29,076 nucleotides of DNA from Treponema sp. UBA3662 (GCA_002373205.1 DFJV01000123.1:1-29076), one strand, 5' to 3'. Counted from the stretch's first letter, positions 15,555 through 24,467 are shown. The notes: generated by a model not told the origin, from the sequence alone. Numbers and translations are program-made.

Positions 15555-18038
15555 TTACCTGTTTACCATGTTGAATGAGAGGACAAAGTGCATGCTGTCC
15601 CTGAAGGTGTCCACTATGTCCGCATCATCGTCACGCCATGTGAATTTTCCGTCTTCCATCTTGAACTGGCTTACAAAAAGGAGGCGCAGAGGCAACTGCT
15701 GCATACAGCACCTGATGCTTGGTCCAAAGCTAAAGTACCAGTCGTCAAGGTTGGACAAATCGGTGAACATATCGCTTGGCTCAGTCTTTAGGCATGAAGC
15801 GTCAAAGAAGAGGTCAAAGGCGATAAGGTTGGGGATTACAGGCATGCGGAGTTCAACAGAGTTGTTCCACAAAGCCCTTCCGCGTCCAAAGCCAGAGTTG
15901 TAGATTGTCCATCCGCGTCCGTAGAACATACCGTCTATGTAGAGCTGGTTTGACTGCTTGATTGAGCTATCGAAAGCCGGCAACTGGAACGAAAGTCCTG
16001 AATATCCCATAAGGATAACCTTGAAGTCCCAAGTTTCCGTAACAGGCCAGTCGATGAGGGTAAAGTACTTCTCCGCCTTTGTATCCGTGCGAAGGAAGAA
16101 TTCTGATTCACCCCATTCATCGTCGAAAGGAAGGATTCCCTTTGGAATAAGACCATGCCATGTAAAGCGCTGGCTAAAGAACCAACCCTTTGTTGCGTCC
16201 CAGGCAATGTCGCGTCCGTCAAGAGAAAGCTGGGTAAAGATGCTGGTTCTTGGGCGCAAGTTTCCGTTGTAGTCGGAAACAGTCGTGTCTGTTGCAATAT
16301 AAGCCTTGTCATCATACTTGTTGTTGAGCAAGCTGCCGCTTATACCGCCAGACAAAGAAACAAGGGCAAAGTCGTGGCTCCACCTTCTTCCGATTGTGTC
16401 CGAAAGGGTGATTGCATTCTGCTCATACTGCATGTAATAGTACTTGGAATTCAAGCTTCCATCCGGCATGTAGAAATTGCGGGCATCGTATTCCTTTGAA
16501 TGTGAGAAGCTAAGGGATACAGTGTTGCTTATAGGACGGTCAAAGAGCCAGTTCTGTCCGTAAGAGAAAGAAAGCGACTGCTGGTCCGTTGAAAGTGTAA
16601 GGCCTGCGGAAATAGACTTTCCTTCGCCAAAGAGGTTCCTGTCCTGAATCTTTGTAAAGAGGGCCACAGGGAATTCATCCGGATCCGAAACACCGCTGAA
16701 TGTAAGGCCAAAGTCAAGAGATGTTGTTGACTGCTCTTCCACAGTAAATACAAGGTCCACCAGGTTGTTTTCTGAACCAGGGTTAACCTGAGGAGAAACA
16801 TGGGAGAAGTACTGGAGGTTGTAAAGGTTTCTCATTGCGGCATTTACCTTTGCATAAGAGAAGATGTCTCCGCTTTCGATTGGAATTTCACGGCGGATAA
16901 CTTCTTCCTTAGTCTTGGCATTACCCTTTATGATAATTTCCTCAACGTGGCTTCTTGCGTTTTCCTGGATGTGCATTACATAGGAAACCGTGTGCTGCTC
17001 CGGATCCTTTTTCTGGTCAACCGCAAACTGGTTTGAGGTGTAGCCGTTTTCGTAGTATTTTGTCTGGACTGCAAGAACGGATTCCTGGAATGCAGTCTCG
17101 TTGTATGTTGCGCCTGTCTTTAGGGTTACCAGTGAATTGAGTTCTTCCGTAGAAAATACCTTGTTGCCAACAAACTTTAGCCCCGTAAATTTATAGACAG
17201 AACCTTCCTTGATGTTAAAGCGGATGGCAAGTTCCCTGCGGCCCTTCTTTTCGTTGAATGAAGGTGTAGTGGTAACGTTAAGAACCTGGGCGTCAACGTA
17301 ACCTTTTTCCATATAATAGGCAACGATAGCCTTTTTGTCCTGCTCAACCATGGATTCCTGGTAAGAACCCTTGGTAATAAGGCCTACTTCCTTTAGCGAA
17401 ATCTTGCTCTTGAGTGCGCGGGAAGACATGACGTTGTTACCAGAGAACTGGATGCTGTTTACAACAGTCTGCTGGCCTTCGGAAATCCTAAATGTAATCT
17501 GAAAGCCCTTTTCCTTCTTTTCTGCAGTGGACGTGACCTTTATCTCTGAAAAGCCCTTGCCAATGTAGAGGTCAAGGAGTGCCTTTTCGTCATTCAGGCG
17601 CTTCTCCTCGCTGTATATGTCCTTTTCCTTGGATGAAATTGAATTCTTAAGCTCGGATACGCGGACCTTATTGTTGCCCACGAACCTTACTTTTGAAACT
17701 ATAGGGAATTCAACTACAGACAGCTTGATTATTACGTAGGAATGGCTTGCATCCCCAACTGCCTGGGGGTTCACCTCGTCAAAGTAGTTGAGTGCGAAGA
17801 TGCGGTTCAAAAGATCGGAGAAAACTTCGTCTGAAAATTCCTCTCCTATAAAATTGCTGGTTACGCCAGTCAAATCGCTCTGCTTTATATTATCAAGGCC
17901 TTCAAAGACAATCTTCTTGATAGGCTTTCCGTAATACCAGTCACTCTGGGCAAATGCCGGTGAAAGGTGGCAAAATACAGAAAGGGCAAAAAGTGACAGC
18001 AAAACAAAACGACGTTTAGCAGAATGCAGGATATGCAT
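15555..18038 (-). CDS. bamA: Outer-membrane assembly factor BamA
   Basis: BamA is the Omp85-family core that inserts beta-barrel proteins in the outer membrane. The 827-aa precursor has a signal peptide (cleavage near AFA at residue 30), about five POTRA domains spanning roughly 38-440, recognisable by repeated I-x-F-x-GN-x-(x)-V/S patterns (VRFVGNNKV, IQFSGNNVM, LKFVGNKVF, IIIKGNAKT), and a C-terminal barrel from about 441. The barrel contains YGRGW near 700, matching the conserved VRGF/W loop, and ends ...HFVLSFNMVNR. The ribosome site GAGGA lies 5 nt before the ATG. The gene follows tamB by 15 nt. T. pallidum TP0326 (Tp92) is, from memory, the corresponding protein. Confidence 0.95.
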   Translation of the reverse strand: MHILHSAKRRFVLLSLFALSVFCHLSPAFAQSDWYYGKPIKKIVFEGLDNIKQSDLTGVTSNFIGEEFSDEVFSDLLNRIFALNYFDEVNPQAVGDASHSYVIIKLSVVEFPIVSKVRFVGNNKVRVSELKNSISSKEKDIYSEEKRLNDEKALLDLYIGKGFSEIKVTSTAEKKEKGFQITFRISEGQQTVVNSIQFSGNNVMSSRALKSKISLKEVGLITKGSYQESMVEQDKKAIVAYYMEKGYVDAQVLNVTTTPSFNEKKGRRELAIRFNIKEGSVYKFTGLKFVGNKVFSTEELNSLVTLKTGATYNETAFQESVLAVQTKYYENGYTSNQFAVDQKKDPEQHTVSYVMHIQENARSHVEEIIIKGNAKTKEEVIRREIPIESGDIFSYAKVNAAMRNLYNLQYFSHVSPQVNPGSENNLVDLVFTVEEQSTTSLDFGLTFSGVSDPDEFPVALFTKIQDRNLFGEGKSISAGLTLSTDQQSLSFSYGQNWLFDRPISNTVSLSFSHSKEYDARNFYMPDGSLNSKYYYMQYEQNAITLSDTIGRRWSHDFALVSLSGGISGSLLNNKYDDKAYIATDTTVSDYNGNLRPRTSIFTQLSLDGRDIAWDATKGWFFSQRFTWHGLIPKGILPFDDEWGESEFFLRTDTKAEKYFTLIDWPVTETWDFKVILMGYSGLSFQLPAFDSSIKQSNQLYIDGMFYGRGWTIYNSGFGRGRALWNNSVELRMPVIPNLIAFDLFFDASCLKTEPSDMFTDLSNLDDWYFSFGPSIRCCMQQLPLRLLFVSQFKMEDGKFTWRDDDADIVDTFRDSMHFVLSFNMVNR

Positions 18039-18053
18039 ACAATTCCTCTTTTT

Positions 18054-21000
18054 TTAAAAACTGAATCTCCATGAAAGGGTAACTGACGTTGCAGGAACCC
18101 ATGACTCTTGGAGCTGACCCATTTCCGGGGCAAACTGCCAGCGGATGTTTGCAAAGGGAGCCATAAGCTCAAGACCAAATTCTGGCTGGAACACAAGCCC
18201 CCCGTTTTCCGAGTCATTAAAAAGCACGTCGTTTTCGTCGTATGTCCACCGCAAAAGGCCGTCTACATAAACTGAATTGCCGAAGTACTTTCCAATATAA
18301 ACAGTCGTATTGTCAAAATAGTTACCAAATGTGGTATTTTTTGACTGCGAAGACATATTCTGCGTTATGGCATTCTGCAAAAGCGATGTGCGTATTGAGA
18401 ATATATCAAAATTAAGCAAGTCGCGCAATCCTTTTTCGACTTTTCTTAGAATAAGTGTCTGGGTAACAAAATCACCGGCTGTAACCGCAAAAGAGCCCAT
18501 GGAAGTGCTGTCGCCGGTAAGAATCTGGCCAAGCATTTCCATAATTTCCGACTCTGACCTTGCAGGGCTTGCCGTAAATGTTGGGTTGAACTGGGAAAGC
18601 GGCTGGTTCTGGGCGGCAAGGCTAATCGTTACAGAGTTGCCGTTTTCGTCGCGTTCACGGGTTTCTGCGCGTACTGTAAGGACAGGGTCAAATTTTGCCT
18701 GGGTTTCGTTCAGCGTGATGCGGCCTTCCTTAAGGTAGAAGTTCCTGCTGAAGTAGAAGACTTCTCCGCCCCGCAAAGCTACGTCTCCCTCTAGCGCCCA
18801 CTGGTTGGACGAAGTATCCATGGTAAAGTGTATTGGGGTGTCCGGTGCCACAAGACCACGGATAAGCGGATTTATAAGGAAATTTACCTTCTGGCCAATG
18901 AGCAGGTTCAAGTCTATGTTCATCTTTAGCTTTCCGCCCAATCCAGAAGAGTCTGATTCAGCTTCCTCTATTTTTTCATTCTCTTTTTCCTTCTCCTTTT
19001 CATCGCCCTTCTTGCCGGTAATGATTGCAAGGCCCTGGCTTCCCAAGTCTTCCATAACGGTTATCTCTGAATTTTCAAGCGCAACAGAGCCCCGCAGGTT
19101 AAAGGAGTTGTCTCCGTAGAGGATGTGGGTGTCTACAGCCGTGCGTCCCTTTAGGGTTACGAGGGGCAGCTTTATGTTTACAGGAATTCCGTCCTTTTCC
19201 GTGGCAACAGCAATGTCCAGGGAATCCAAGCTTAGCCTGTCCAGAATTACAGACACTCCCAGCTGCATAACACCGTCCTTTATCCTAAAGAGGGTGTCGC
19301 TAACGTCTATTTTGTTCTGCACCATGGTAACAAGCATCTGTTCTGCCGTAATGTGGTTATCTACGAACATTGGCAGTATAAAGTCAAGGTTGGAGAATAC
19401 TATGGAACCGTCTATGTTGGGGTCAGAGGAAAGGCCCGTAATTACCGCCTGACCGTTCAAAACCCCGCTGTAGACGGAAAGCATGGAATTGTCCACGAAA
19501 ACCGCAAGCTTTGGAATGTCGCAGAAGAGGTTTGCAAGCACAAGGTTAAGGTAATTGCCCTTTATGGTTCCGTTCAGGTTAAAATGCAGGGGCTTTTGTT
19601 CGTCCACGGACACGCTCAGTGTGCCTGAATTGTGAAGAACTGCGGAAAGGCCCAGGGACTCGTCAGACTTTACGCTAAGGTGCTCTGGGGTCTTTTCCAT
19701 CTCCAGGTGAATCGGGACGTATTTTTTTAGAAGGTCACCGGACATTTTGTCAATGTCAAGCTTTACGGATATGGAGCTTGGGATAAGGGGCTTATCTTCG
19801 CCATCGCCTTCTTGGCCAAGCTTTCCTACGGTTATGGTCGCAGGTGCAAAAAGCTTCTTTCCTGCCGCCTTAAGGGAAAGGTCCACAGCCATCTGCCCCG
19901 CAAAAGATGCAAGGTCAAAGGATGCGCTTATGTTCCTGGCACTTATGCTGCCCCAGTCCACGCTCATGCCCGGGATGCTGAAGGCACCTTCCACAAAGGC
20001 AAGTGTTCCGGAGGCCTTAAGCTTGTTTCCACCAGCCTTCATGGAAAGCCTTGCAAGTTCCAGAGATAGGTAGGGGTTTTCTATAGTACCGCTTGCAGTA
20101 ACGGTTCCGGTAACAAGGTCTTCCGCCCCCTGCCCCTTTATTACGCGGAAAAGGGGAAAATTTTCAATCACCACGCGGGAATTGAAGTAGCAGTTTTTCT
20201 TTAGCGCATCCCCTGAAAGTTCCCCGCCAAGAGGATTCGTAAGGTCTGCGTCTATGCCAAGCTTCTCCAAAGTTGCAGCGTTAGCCATGTTTATGGAAAG
20301 ATTTGCAGAGTCAAACACACCCTCGTTTATGTTCCAGAGGAAGTAGCCCTTTCCGTCCAAGGATGATTTTTCATCAGTATAGCTTACGGTGTTCAAGACT
20401 GCGCCCTTGCTGTCTATCTGGCCGGACATGGAAATACGCGGCATTACGGGAAGGTTTCCGCTTGTTTCGGAAAGGGAAAGCTCCTCTATGTTAACAAGAA
20501 GCCCTGTCTTGCTGCCGTAGGAGAACTGCATGTAGGTGGAAAGAGAAAGCATGAACTTTGAAAGTGCCACTGGGAAAGACTGCACCTGGAAAGAACCGAA
20601 GATGTCGTCGCTAAAGTCCACCATGGCCTCAAGACCGTAGTCGCCTGTTACGTTTACCCAGCTGTCAAAGGAATACACACCAGAAAGGTTGTAGGGAATA
20701 TTGTTCACTTCCATGGAAGAAGCAAAATCTATCTGCCTTTTTGCCTTTGAAATGTTTGCGTCCACGGTTGCGTTCATGTTTATGCCGCCGTAAACAGCCT
20801 CCATGCGCGAAATCTTAATGCTTCTGTCGTTGCCTTCAAATTCCAGAATCACGCTCTGGTCATCCCTTGCTGGGTTCCTTACAACAACAGAAGGCGAAGC
20901 AAAAGAAAATGAATTGAAGTCCGTAAAAAACGTAATCTCCGAATCCATCATGTAAGAAGAGAACTTTGGAGCAAGGCTTTTTATTGTCTCTGACTGCTTT

Positions 21001-22541
21001 TCATTCATGAAGAAGGCCGCATATTCAACAATTGTGTCTGCAAAGAGTCCGTCCACATTCAGCTTGGTGTTAAGGAATTTCCTGCCGGAAAAAGAAGCGT
21101 TGCCCGAAAGGCCAATCTTTGCCGGGGATGAATAGTCCTGCAAGTGGGAGTTGTCCGCTGCGGAGAAGGAGAAGCTGTAGCCCCCCGCGAAAGGCTGCAA
21201 ACCAATGAGTACGGAAGAAAGCGTCTTTTCCCCAAAGCTTATACCCGGAGAGCTTACCGACAACCCCTTGCCGGAAGGACGGACATATACGTTTCCGGAA
21301 ACAGAGTGCCCGTTGGGGAAGGTATAGTGGGAAAGGTTTATGTCTGCGGAAGGAAGCAGGGTTGAAAGTTCCATGGAGCCCTTTACCCTTACGCCAAGGG
21401 TCTTTCCGCTTGCACTTACGGAATCCACGTAAACCGTAGAATTGTCACCGTGAACGGCAAAAGCTATGTCTTCCTGGGTAGGCAGGTAGCCCTCTGGCAG
21501 AACGAATGAGCCGTTCCCGCTCCAGCCGTATTTCTTTGTGAGCAGGTTGCAGTTAAATTCAAGGTCGGCTGTATACTCGCTCTTAAGGAAGGAGCTTACG
21601 TGCTTGTTGTCCATGGGAATCCTTATTATGGATGCCGGACTAAGCTTTTTCATGCTAAAGCTTGACTCAAGGTTTCCGCTGTAGAGGTTGAGGCTTGCAA
21701 AAAGGTCGTAATTCCCAAGCCCCTGGGAAGAGCGGATTACTGCCAGTCCATTTGAATAGCGGGCAAGGAATTCCATCTTGCTCACCGTATAGTCTGCCCC
21801 CCTGTAGCCGTCGACCGAGACAATCATGGAGCTACCGTCAACAGAAGAAAGCACGTTGCCGTTTATGCTAAAGTTTGCCCCCGCCATAAGGTTTGAAAAC
21901 TTTGCGTAGGCATAGCCGTCCAGGTCTGTTTCCACGGACATTCCGTTCTTCTGCCTCTTTAGAGAGAGGGAACGGATAGCAGCAGTGTACTCCTTGCCGG
22001 AAGACTTGTAGGAAGCCCTAACGTTTCTGGCATGCACGTCAACAGGAAGAAAAGAAACCGCCATCTTGATAACCCCGATGAGGCTTTCGTCCATAAAGCC
22101 CTTCTTGTCAGACTTGTCTTCCTTGCCACCCTTGCCAAGGGCTTTCAATTTTTCCAAGACTTGTGTATATTTTTCCTTGTCAAACTCAAAGTCAACGTCG
22201 TTTATGAGGACTTTGGTAAAGACACCCTTGAAATTCTTGTGCAAAAGCTGGCTAAGGCTGTATTTTACGGACGCTTTTCTTACGGTAAGGATCAGTTCCC
22301 CGCTTTCAATGTCGTAGACTTCTATGCCCTGAATGTGGATTCCGCTGAGAATCGAAGGTGAAAGACTCTTGTACCTTACGCCAAGGCCTGTCTTGTCCCG
22401 CAAAAGTTCCAAAGCCTGGGACTCGTAGGAGCGCACAAGCCTTGTGACGGAGACATAGATTGGACGCAGCGCGGTCAGAATGACCACAAAAATGAGGAGA
22501 AATATGCCAGTTCCAATACAGTTCCTAACCCAAGTCTTCAT
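18054..22541 (-). CDS. tamB: TamB/DUF490 translocation and assembly protein (1495 aa)
   Basis: TamB-type proteins span the periplasm from an inner-membrane anchor to the outer membrane; they help insert some outer-membrane proteins and, like other AsmA-like bridge proteins, are implicated in phospholipid transport. Here a single N-terminal membrane helix (about 9-26) is followed by more than 1300 residues of repetitive beta-rich sequence and a C-terminal DUF490 region (about 1150-1495) ending in SWRFSF, with the final Phe common in outer-membrane partners. A charged low-complexity insert (Glu/Lys/Asn-rich, near 1175-1200) interrupts the C-terminal part. It lies directly upstream of bamA, as is common outside enterobacteria where no tamA exists. 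No clear ribosome site precedes the ATG; a short hairpin lies in the leader. Confidence 0.9.
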   Translation of the reverse strand: MKTWVRNCIGTGIFLLIFVVILTALRPIYVSVTRLVRSYESQALELLRDKTGLGVRYKSLSPSILSGIHIQGIEVYDIESGELILTVRKASVKYSLSQLLHKNFKGVFTKVLINDVDFEFDKEKYTQVLEKLKALGKGGKEDKSDKKGFMDESLIGVIKMAVSFLPVDVHARNVRASYKSSGKEYTAAIRSLSLKRQKNGMSVETDLDGYAYAKFSNLMAGANFSINGNVLSSVDGSSMIVSVDGYRGADYTVSKMEFLARYSNGLAVIRSSQGLGNYDLFASLNLYSGNLESSFSMKKLSPASIIRIPMDNKHVSSFLKSEYTADLEFNCNLLTKKYGWSGNGSFVLPEGYLPTQEDIAFAVHGDNSTVYVDSVSASGKTLGVRVKGSMELSTLLPSADINLSHYTFPNGHSVSGNVYVRPSGKGLSVSSPGISFGEKTLSSVLIGLQPFAGGYSFSFSAADNSHLQDYSSPAKIGLSGNASFSGRKFLNTKLNVDGLFADTIVEYAAFFMNEKQSETIKSLAPKFSSYMMDSEITFFTDFNSFSFASPSVVVRNPARDDQSVILEFEGNDRSIKISRMEAVYGGINMNATVDANISKAKRQIDFASSMEVNNIPYNLSGVYSFDSWVNVTGDYGLEAMVDFSDDIFGSFQVQSFPVALSKFMLSLSTYMQFSYGSKTGLLVNIEELSLSETSGNLPVMPRISMSGQIDSKGAVLNTVSYTDEKSSLDGKGYFLWNINEGVFDSANLSINMANAATLEKLGIDADLTNPLGGELSGDALKKNCYFNSRVVIENFPLFRVIKGQGAEDLVTGTVTASGTIENPYLSLELARLSMKAGGNKLKASGTLAFVEGAFSIPGMSVDWGSISARNISASFDLASFAGQMAVDLSLKAAGKKLFAPATITVGKLGQEGDGEDKPLIPSSISVKLDIDKMSGDLLKKYVPIHLEMEKTPEHLSVKSDESLGLSAVLHNSGTLSVSVDEQKPLHFNLNGTIKGNYLNLVLANLFCDIPKLAVFVDNSMLSVYSGVLNGQAVITGLSSDPNIDGSIVFSNLDFILPMFVDNHITAEQMLVTMVQNKIDVSDTLFRIKDGVMQLGVSVILDRLSLDSLDIAVATEKDGIPVNIKLPLVTLKGRTAVDTHILYGDNSFNLRGSVALENSEITVMEDLGSQGLAIITGKKGDEKEKEKENEKIEEAESDSSGLGGKLKMNIDLNLLIGQKVNFLINPLIRGLVAPDTPIHFTMDTSSNQWALEGDVALRGGEVFYFSRNFYLKEGRITLNETQAKFDPVLTVRAETRERDENGNSVTISLAAQNQPLSQFNPTFTASPARSESEIMEMLGQILTGDSTSMGSFAVTAGDFVTQTLILRKVEKGLRDLLNFDIFSIRTSLLQNAITQNMSSQSKNTTFGNYFDNTTVYIGKYFGNSVYVDGLLRWTYDENDVLFNDSENGGLVFQPEFGLELMAPFANIRWQFAPEMGQLQESWVPATSVTLSWRFSF

Positions 22542-22586
22542 CGGTGCCAGAGGGAAATAAAGTTCCCTTAATTAACGGTAAAACTA

Positions 22587-22595
22587 ATTGTAACA
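22587..22595 (-). promoter_or_regulatory. Extended -10 promoter for the tamB-bamA-skp-mutS transcript
   Basis: On the minus strand TGTTACAAT contains TACAAT (22587-22592, five of six) with the TGn extension; no convincing -35 is found. The leader to the tamB ATG is about 40 nt and holds a 6-pair hairpin AGGGAA/TTCCCT (22551-22568) that lies 9 nt before the start codon. Confidence 0.4.
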
Positions 22596-22623
22596 AAAAG
22601 CGATAAATTAAGGAAGGTTTTTT

Positions 22624-23271
22624 ATGATATTACAGAATTTTATTGTTTTTGAAGGAATAGACGGGGCCGGAACCTCCACCCAGATAGAAATGCTAAAAAA
22701 CAGGCCGGAAGCAAAGGATTTCCTCTTTACAGCAGAGCCCACATCCGCCCCAACCGGCAAATTCCTCCGCCAAATGCTAAAGGGAGACTTTCCCCTGCAG
22801 AACGAAAGCGCAGCCTACCTCTTTGCCGCAGACAGGAACGAGCACGTAAACGGAAAGCTTCTTACCCAGGGAAACACCCTTGTAACCGGCATAAAAGAGG
22901 CATGCCAGTCCGGCAGGAAAGTCGTAAGCGATCGCTACCTCTTTTCGAGCCTGGCCTACCAGTCAATAAACTGCCCGCCAGAAGTTCCAAGGCTATTAAA
23001 CAGCCTCTTTCCCCTACCACAGCTGCTCTTCTACTTTGAAATCTCCCCCAAGGACTCACTTTCCCGCCTGGGCGACCGCAACTTCCGCGAAATATACGAA
23101 AAAGAGGACTTCCTCAACAGAACCGTGCAGGAATACCACAATGTTTTAAGCGAATATTCAGAAAAAGCCAAAAACCAAGGCATGAAAATAGTCTTAATAG
23201 ATGCAAAAAAAACAAAAGAAGAAATAAGCGCAAATATCTGGCAAGAAATAAAAAATCTGCCGATAGTATGA
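22624..23271 (+). CDS. tmk: Thymidylate kinase with altered P-loop
   Basis: dTMP kinase makes dTDP for DNA synthesis. The 215-aa protein has the family layout: P-loop region FEGIDGAGTSTQ (9-20), EPT at 38-40, AADRNEH at 68-74, the DR(Y) motif SDRYLFSSLAYQ at 102-113 and a lid-like RLGDRNFREIYEKEDF near 152-167. The P-loop is odd: the usual Gly-Lys-Ser/Thr is Gly-Thr-Ser, so the conserved phosphate-binding lysine is missing at residue 17. The codons at the site are clear (GGA ACC TCC ACC). Everything else looks intact. AGGAAGG lies 6 nt before the ATG. The stop overlaps an ATG of the next gene (ATGA). It is divergent from tamB. Confidence 0.88.
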   Translation: MILQNFIVFEGIDGAGTSTQIEMLKNRPEAKDFLFTAEPTSAPTGKFLRQMLKGDFPLQNESAAYLFAADRNEHVNGKLLTQGNTLVTGIKEACQSGRKVVSDRYLFSSLAYQSINCPPEVPRLLNSLFPLPQLLFYFEISPKDSLSRLGDRNFREIYEKEDFLNRTVQEYHNVLSEYSEKAKNQGMKIVLIDAKKTKEEISANIWQEIKNLPIV

Positions 23272-23981
23272 TAAGTATAATGTCTAAAAATAATTTTCTT
23301 ATGCGGATTACAAATTTACTCAAAAAGGCAGGAATCACAAAATTTGCCCACGCAAAACTTGCGCACGCAAAATTTACGCTTGTACTGGCCATAGCCATGC
23401 TGGCTTTCTCCATAGCAGCCCCAAGCGCACACGCATACGTGGTAAAGTACAAGGAAGACTACTACAGGCTCTACCACGTACACCACCAGCAGTTCCCGGA
23501 AGACTGCCTTGAAAACATCTACTGGCTGGAAAAAGCCGTAAGCGCAGACTTTGCAAACCCCTACTACGCATTCACAAAAGTGGAAACCGAACGCGAGTGG
23601 GAAAAATACCGCTACCTCTTCCAGATGCACCTGAACCTAAAGCTAATAGAGCAGCACCTTAGAATGGCCCGCATATACGACAAAAAGGCCGCATACTTCT
23701 ACGATGCCCCATGGAAAGACGAATACCTTCGAAACCTAAAGCAGGCAAAAGCCTACTACCAGGCCGGCTACTACTATTGGCAGGAAGCAAAACTCTGGGC
23801 GGAAAAGGCCAACACATCGCAGTTCAACTTCCTCTACATCACTTCCCTGCAGAACTGGGAAGACGAACGCGAGCGCATCGTAACCGAGCAGCTGAACTAC
23901 AAGGCCATATTGGACCGCGAGCTTACCCGCCTCCAAAAAGTAATCGACGACCTTGAGGCCATGCCCCAAAAAAGCTACTAA
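23268..23981 (+). CDS. Exported tyrosine-rich helical protein of unknown function (237 aa)
   Basis: I do not recognise a family. The first ATG overlaps the tmk stop (ATGA), giving translational coupling; ATGs at 23280 and 23301 are alternatives, and none has a clear ribosome site. The N-terminus is a long signal region: a basic stretch with a duplicated FAHAK/LAHAK motif, a hydrophobic core (about 38-52) and a likely cleavage after AHA near 57. The mature protein is rich in Tyr, Trp, Glu and Lys, with helices like AKAYYQAGYYYWQEAKLWAEKA that recall repeat-type helical scaffolds. No membrane segment follows, so a periplasmic location is inferred. The third-base G+C preference is strong, like tmk. 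Confidence 0.8.
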   Translation: MISIMSKNNFLMRITNLLKKAGITKFAHAKLAHAKFTLVLAIAMLAFSIAAPSAHAYVVKYKEDYYRLYHVHHQQFPEDCLENIYWLEKAVSADFANPYYAFTKVETEREWEKYRYLFQMHLNLKLIEQHLRMARIYDKKAAYFYDAPWKDEYLRNLKQAKAYYQAGYYYWQEAKLWAEKANTSQFNFLYITSLQNWEDERERIVTEQLNYKAILDRELTRLQKVIDDLEAMPQKSY

Positions 23982-24268
23982 ATCCCCATCTTCTTCTCTT
24001 TATTCTTGCGGCACTTTCTTTTTGGGACAAACGCTTAGTAAAAGAACATCTTGCCATTTTTACTTGCAAACAAGCAGCGCCATGGACGGCGCGTCCAATG
24101 TTTGCGTAGAAACTCGCGGTTTTTCGCAGAAAAACCGGCCTCAAAAATGGCAAGGAGGCCATTTTTTTATGGGCTTTCCGGGGTTCCGCGGGGCCCTACC
24201 CGCTCCATTGCTAACGCAACGGCTGCGCCGCCCCTCCAATCCCGGCCGTGCTTTTTTTTGCAAAAGTC
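23982..24268. repeat. Structured GC-rich intergenic repeat
   Basis: No gene is seen. The core (about 24050-24262) is a cluster of inverted repeats: GCGCC/GGCGC around ATGGAC (24077-24092), a 5-pair GGACG/CGTCC stem, CGGTTTTT/AAAAACCG (24117-24137), the terminator at 24144-24168, and a block with GTTGCG/CGCAAC-like symmetry further right. A 12-nt perfect inverted repeat, CTTGCCATTTTT (24050-24061) and its complement (24143-24154), brackets the left part. This is typical of a dispersed genomic repeat; a transposase is absent. Its right edge abuts the truncated DUF1902-like gene start. Confidence 0.55.
24143..24168 (+). terminator. Intrinsic terminator downstream of the tmk gene pair
   Basis: AAAATGGC (24144-24151) pairs perfectly with GCCATTTT (24158-24165) around AAGGAG, and the T-run continues to 24168. 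It is 160 nt after the end of the exported tyrosine-rich protein and is the first hairpin with a T-run on that strand. The arm also pairs with an upstream copy at 24050-24061. Confidence 0.6.
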
Positions 24269-24319
24269 TTACCACACAGATGCCTCTTCATCCAAAGAAA
24301 AATTTATCTTGTATTCCAT
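24269..24319 (-). pseudogene. Truncated start of a DUF1902-like (HicB-type antitoxin) gene
   Basis: A 16-codon frame from ATG at 24317-24319 to TAA reads MEYKINFSLDEEASVW. This matches my memory of the N-terminus of DUF1902 proteins, small HicB-like antitoxin-type proteins common in Treponema, which go on for about 50 more residues. Here it stops where the structured repeat begins, so the gene was probably cut by that repeat or by a deletion. An extended -10 promoter lies just upstream. Family recognition rests on 16 residues only. Confidence 0.45.
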
Positions 24320-24337
24320 TTTTTTACATCCTACCAC

Positions 24338-24346
24338 ATTATACCA
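24338..24346 (-). promoter_or_regulatory. Extended -10 promoter before the truncated DUF1902-like gene
   Basis: On the minus strand TGGTATAAT is a perfect extended -10 lying about 20 nt before the ATG. A TTGACG is found 19 nt upstream, inside the last codons of the restriction-enzyme fragment. The same arrangement, with TATATT, lies between the intact enzyme and the antitoxin-like gene at 24540. Confidence 0.5.
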
Positions 24347-24350
24347 CATT

Positions 24351-24467
24351 TTAGATTTCTTGCGTCAAGTTTTCATACATCTTGAACAGTTCTGCGACGC
24401 ACTCGCTTTCGGTCATCTTTAGGCTAAAACCGTAGGATTGCATAACGGCTTTGTTGTTTTTCAATGA
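24351..24467 (-). pseudogene. 3' fragment of a second MmeI-type restriction-modification gene
   Basis: Read on the minus strand, this stretch encodes 38 residues ending in a stop that match the C-terminus of the intact enzyme at 24799-27774. For example, KAVMQSYGFSLKMTESECVA corresponds to KAVMQAYGFSTKMTESECVA. The last residues differ (MYENLTQEI versus LYEKLVQKA) and many third bases differ, so it is a diverged paralogue or allele end, not a recent copy. Upstream the reading switches abruptly to toxin-like sequence at about 24460. The similarity also continues past the stop through the following promoter. Confidence 0.85.

Noticed and set aside
22551..22568. AGGGAA/TTCCCT hairpin as a terminator or riboswitch
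   Set aside because: Only six pairs, no T-run on either strand and no larger conserved fold; noted only as a leader hairpin of tamB.
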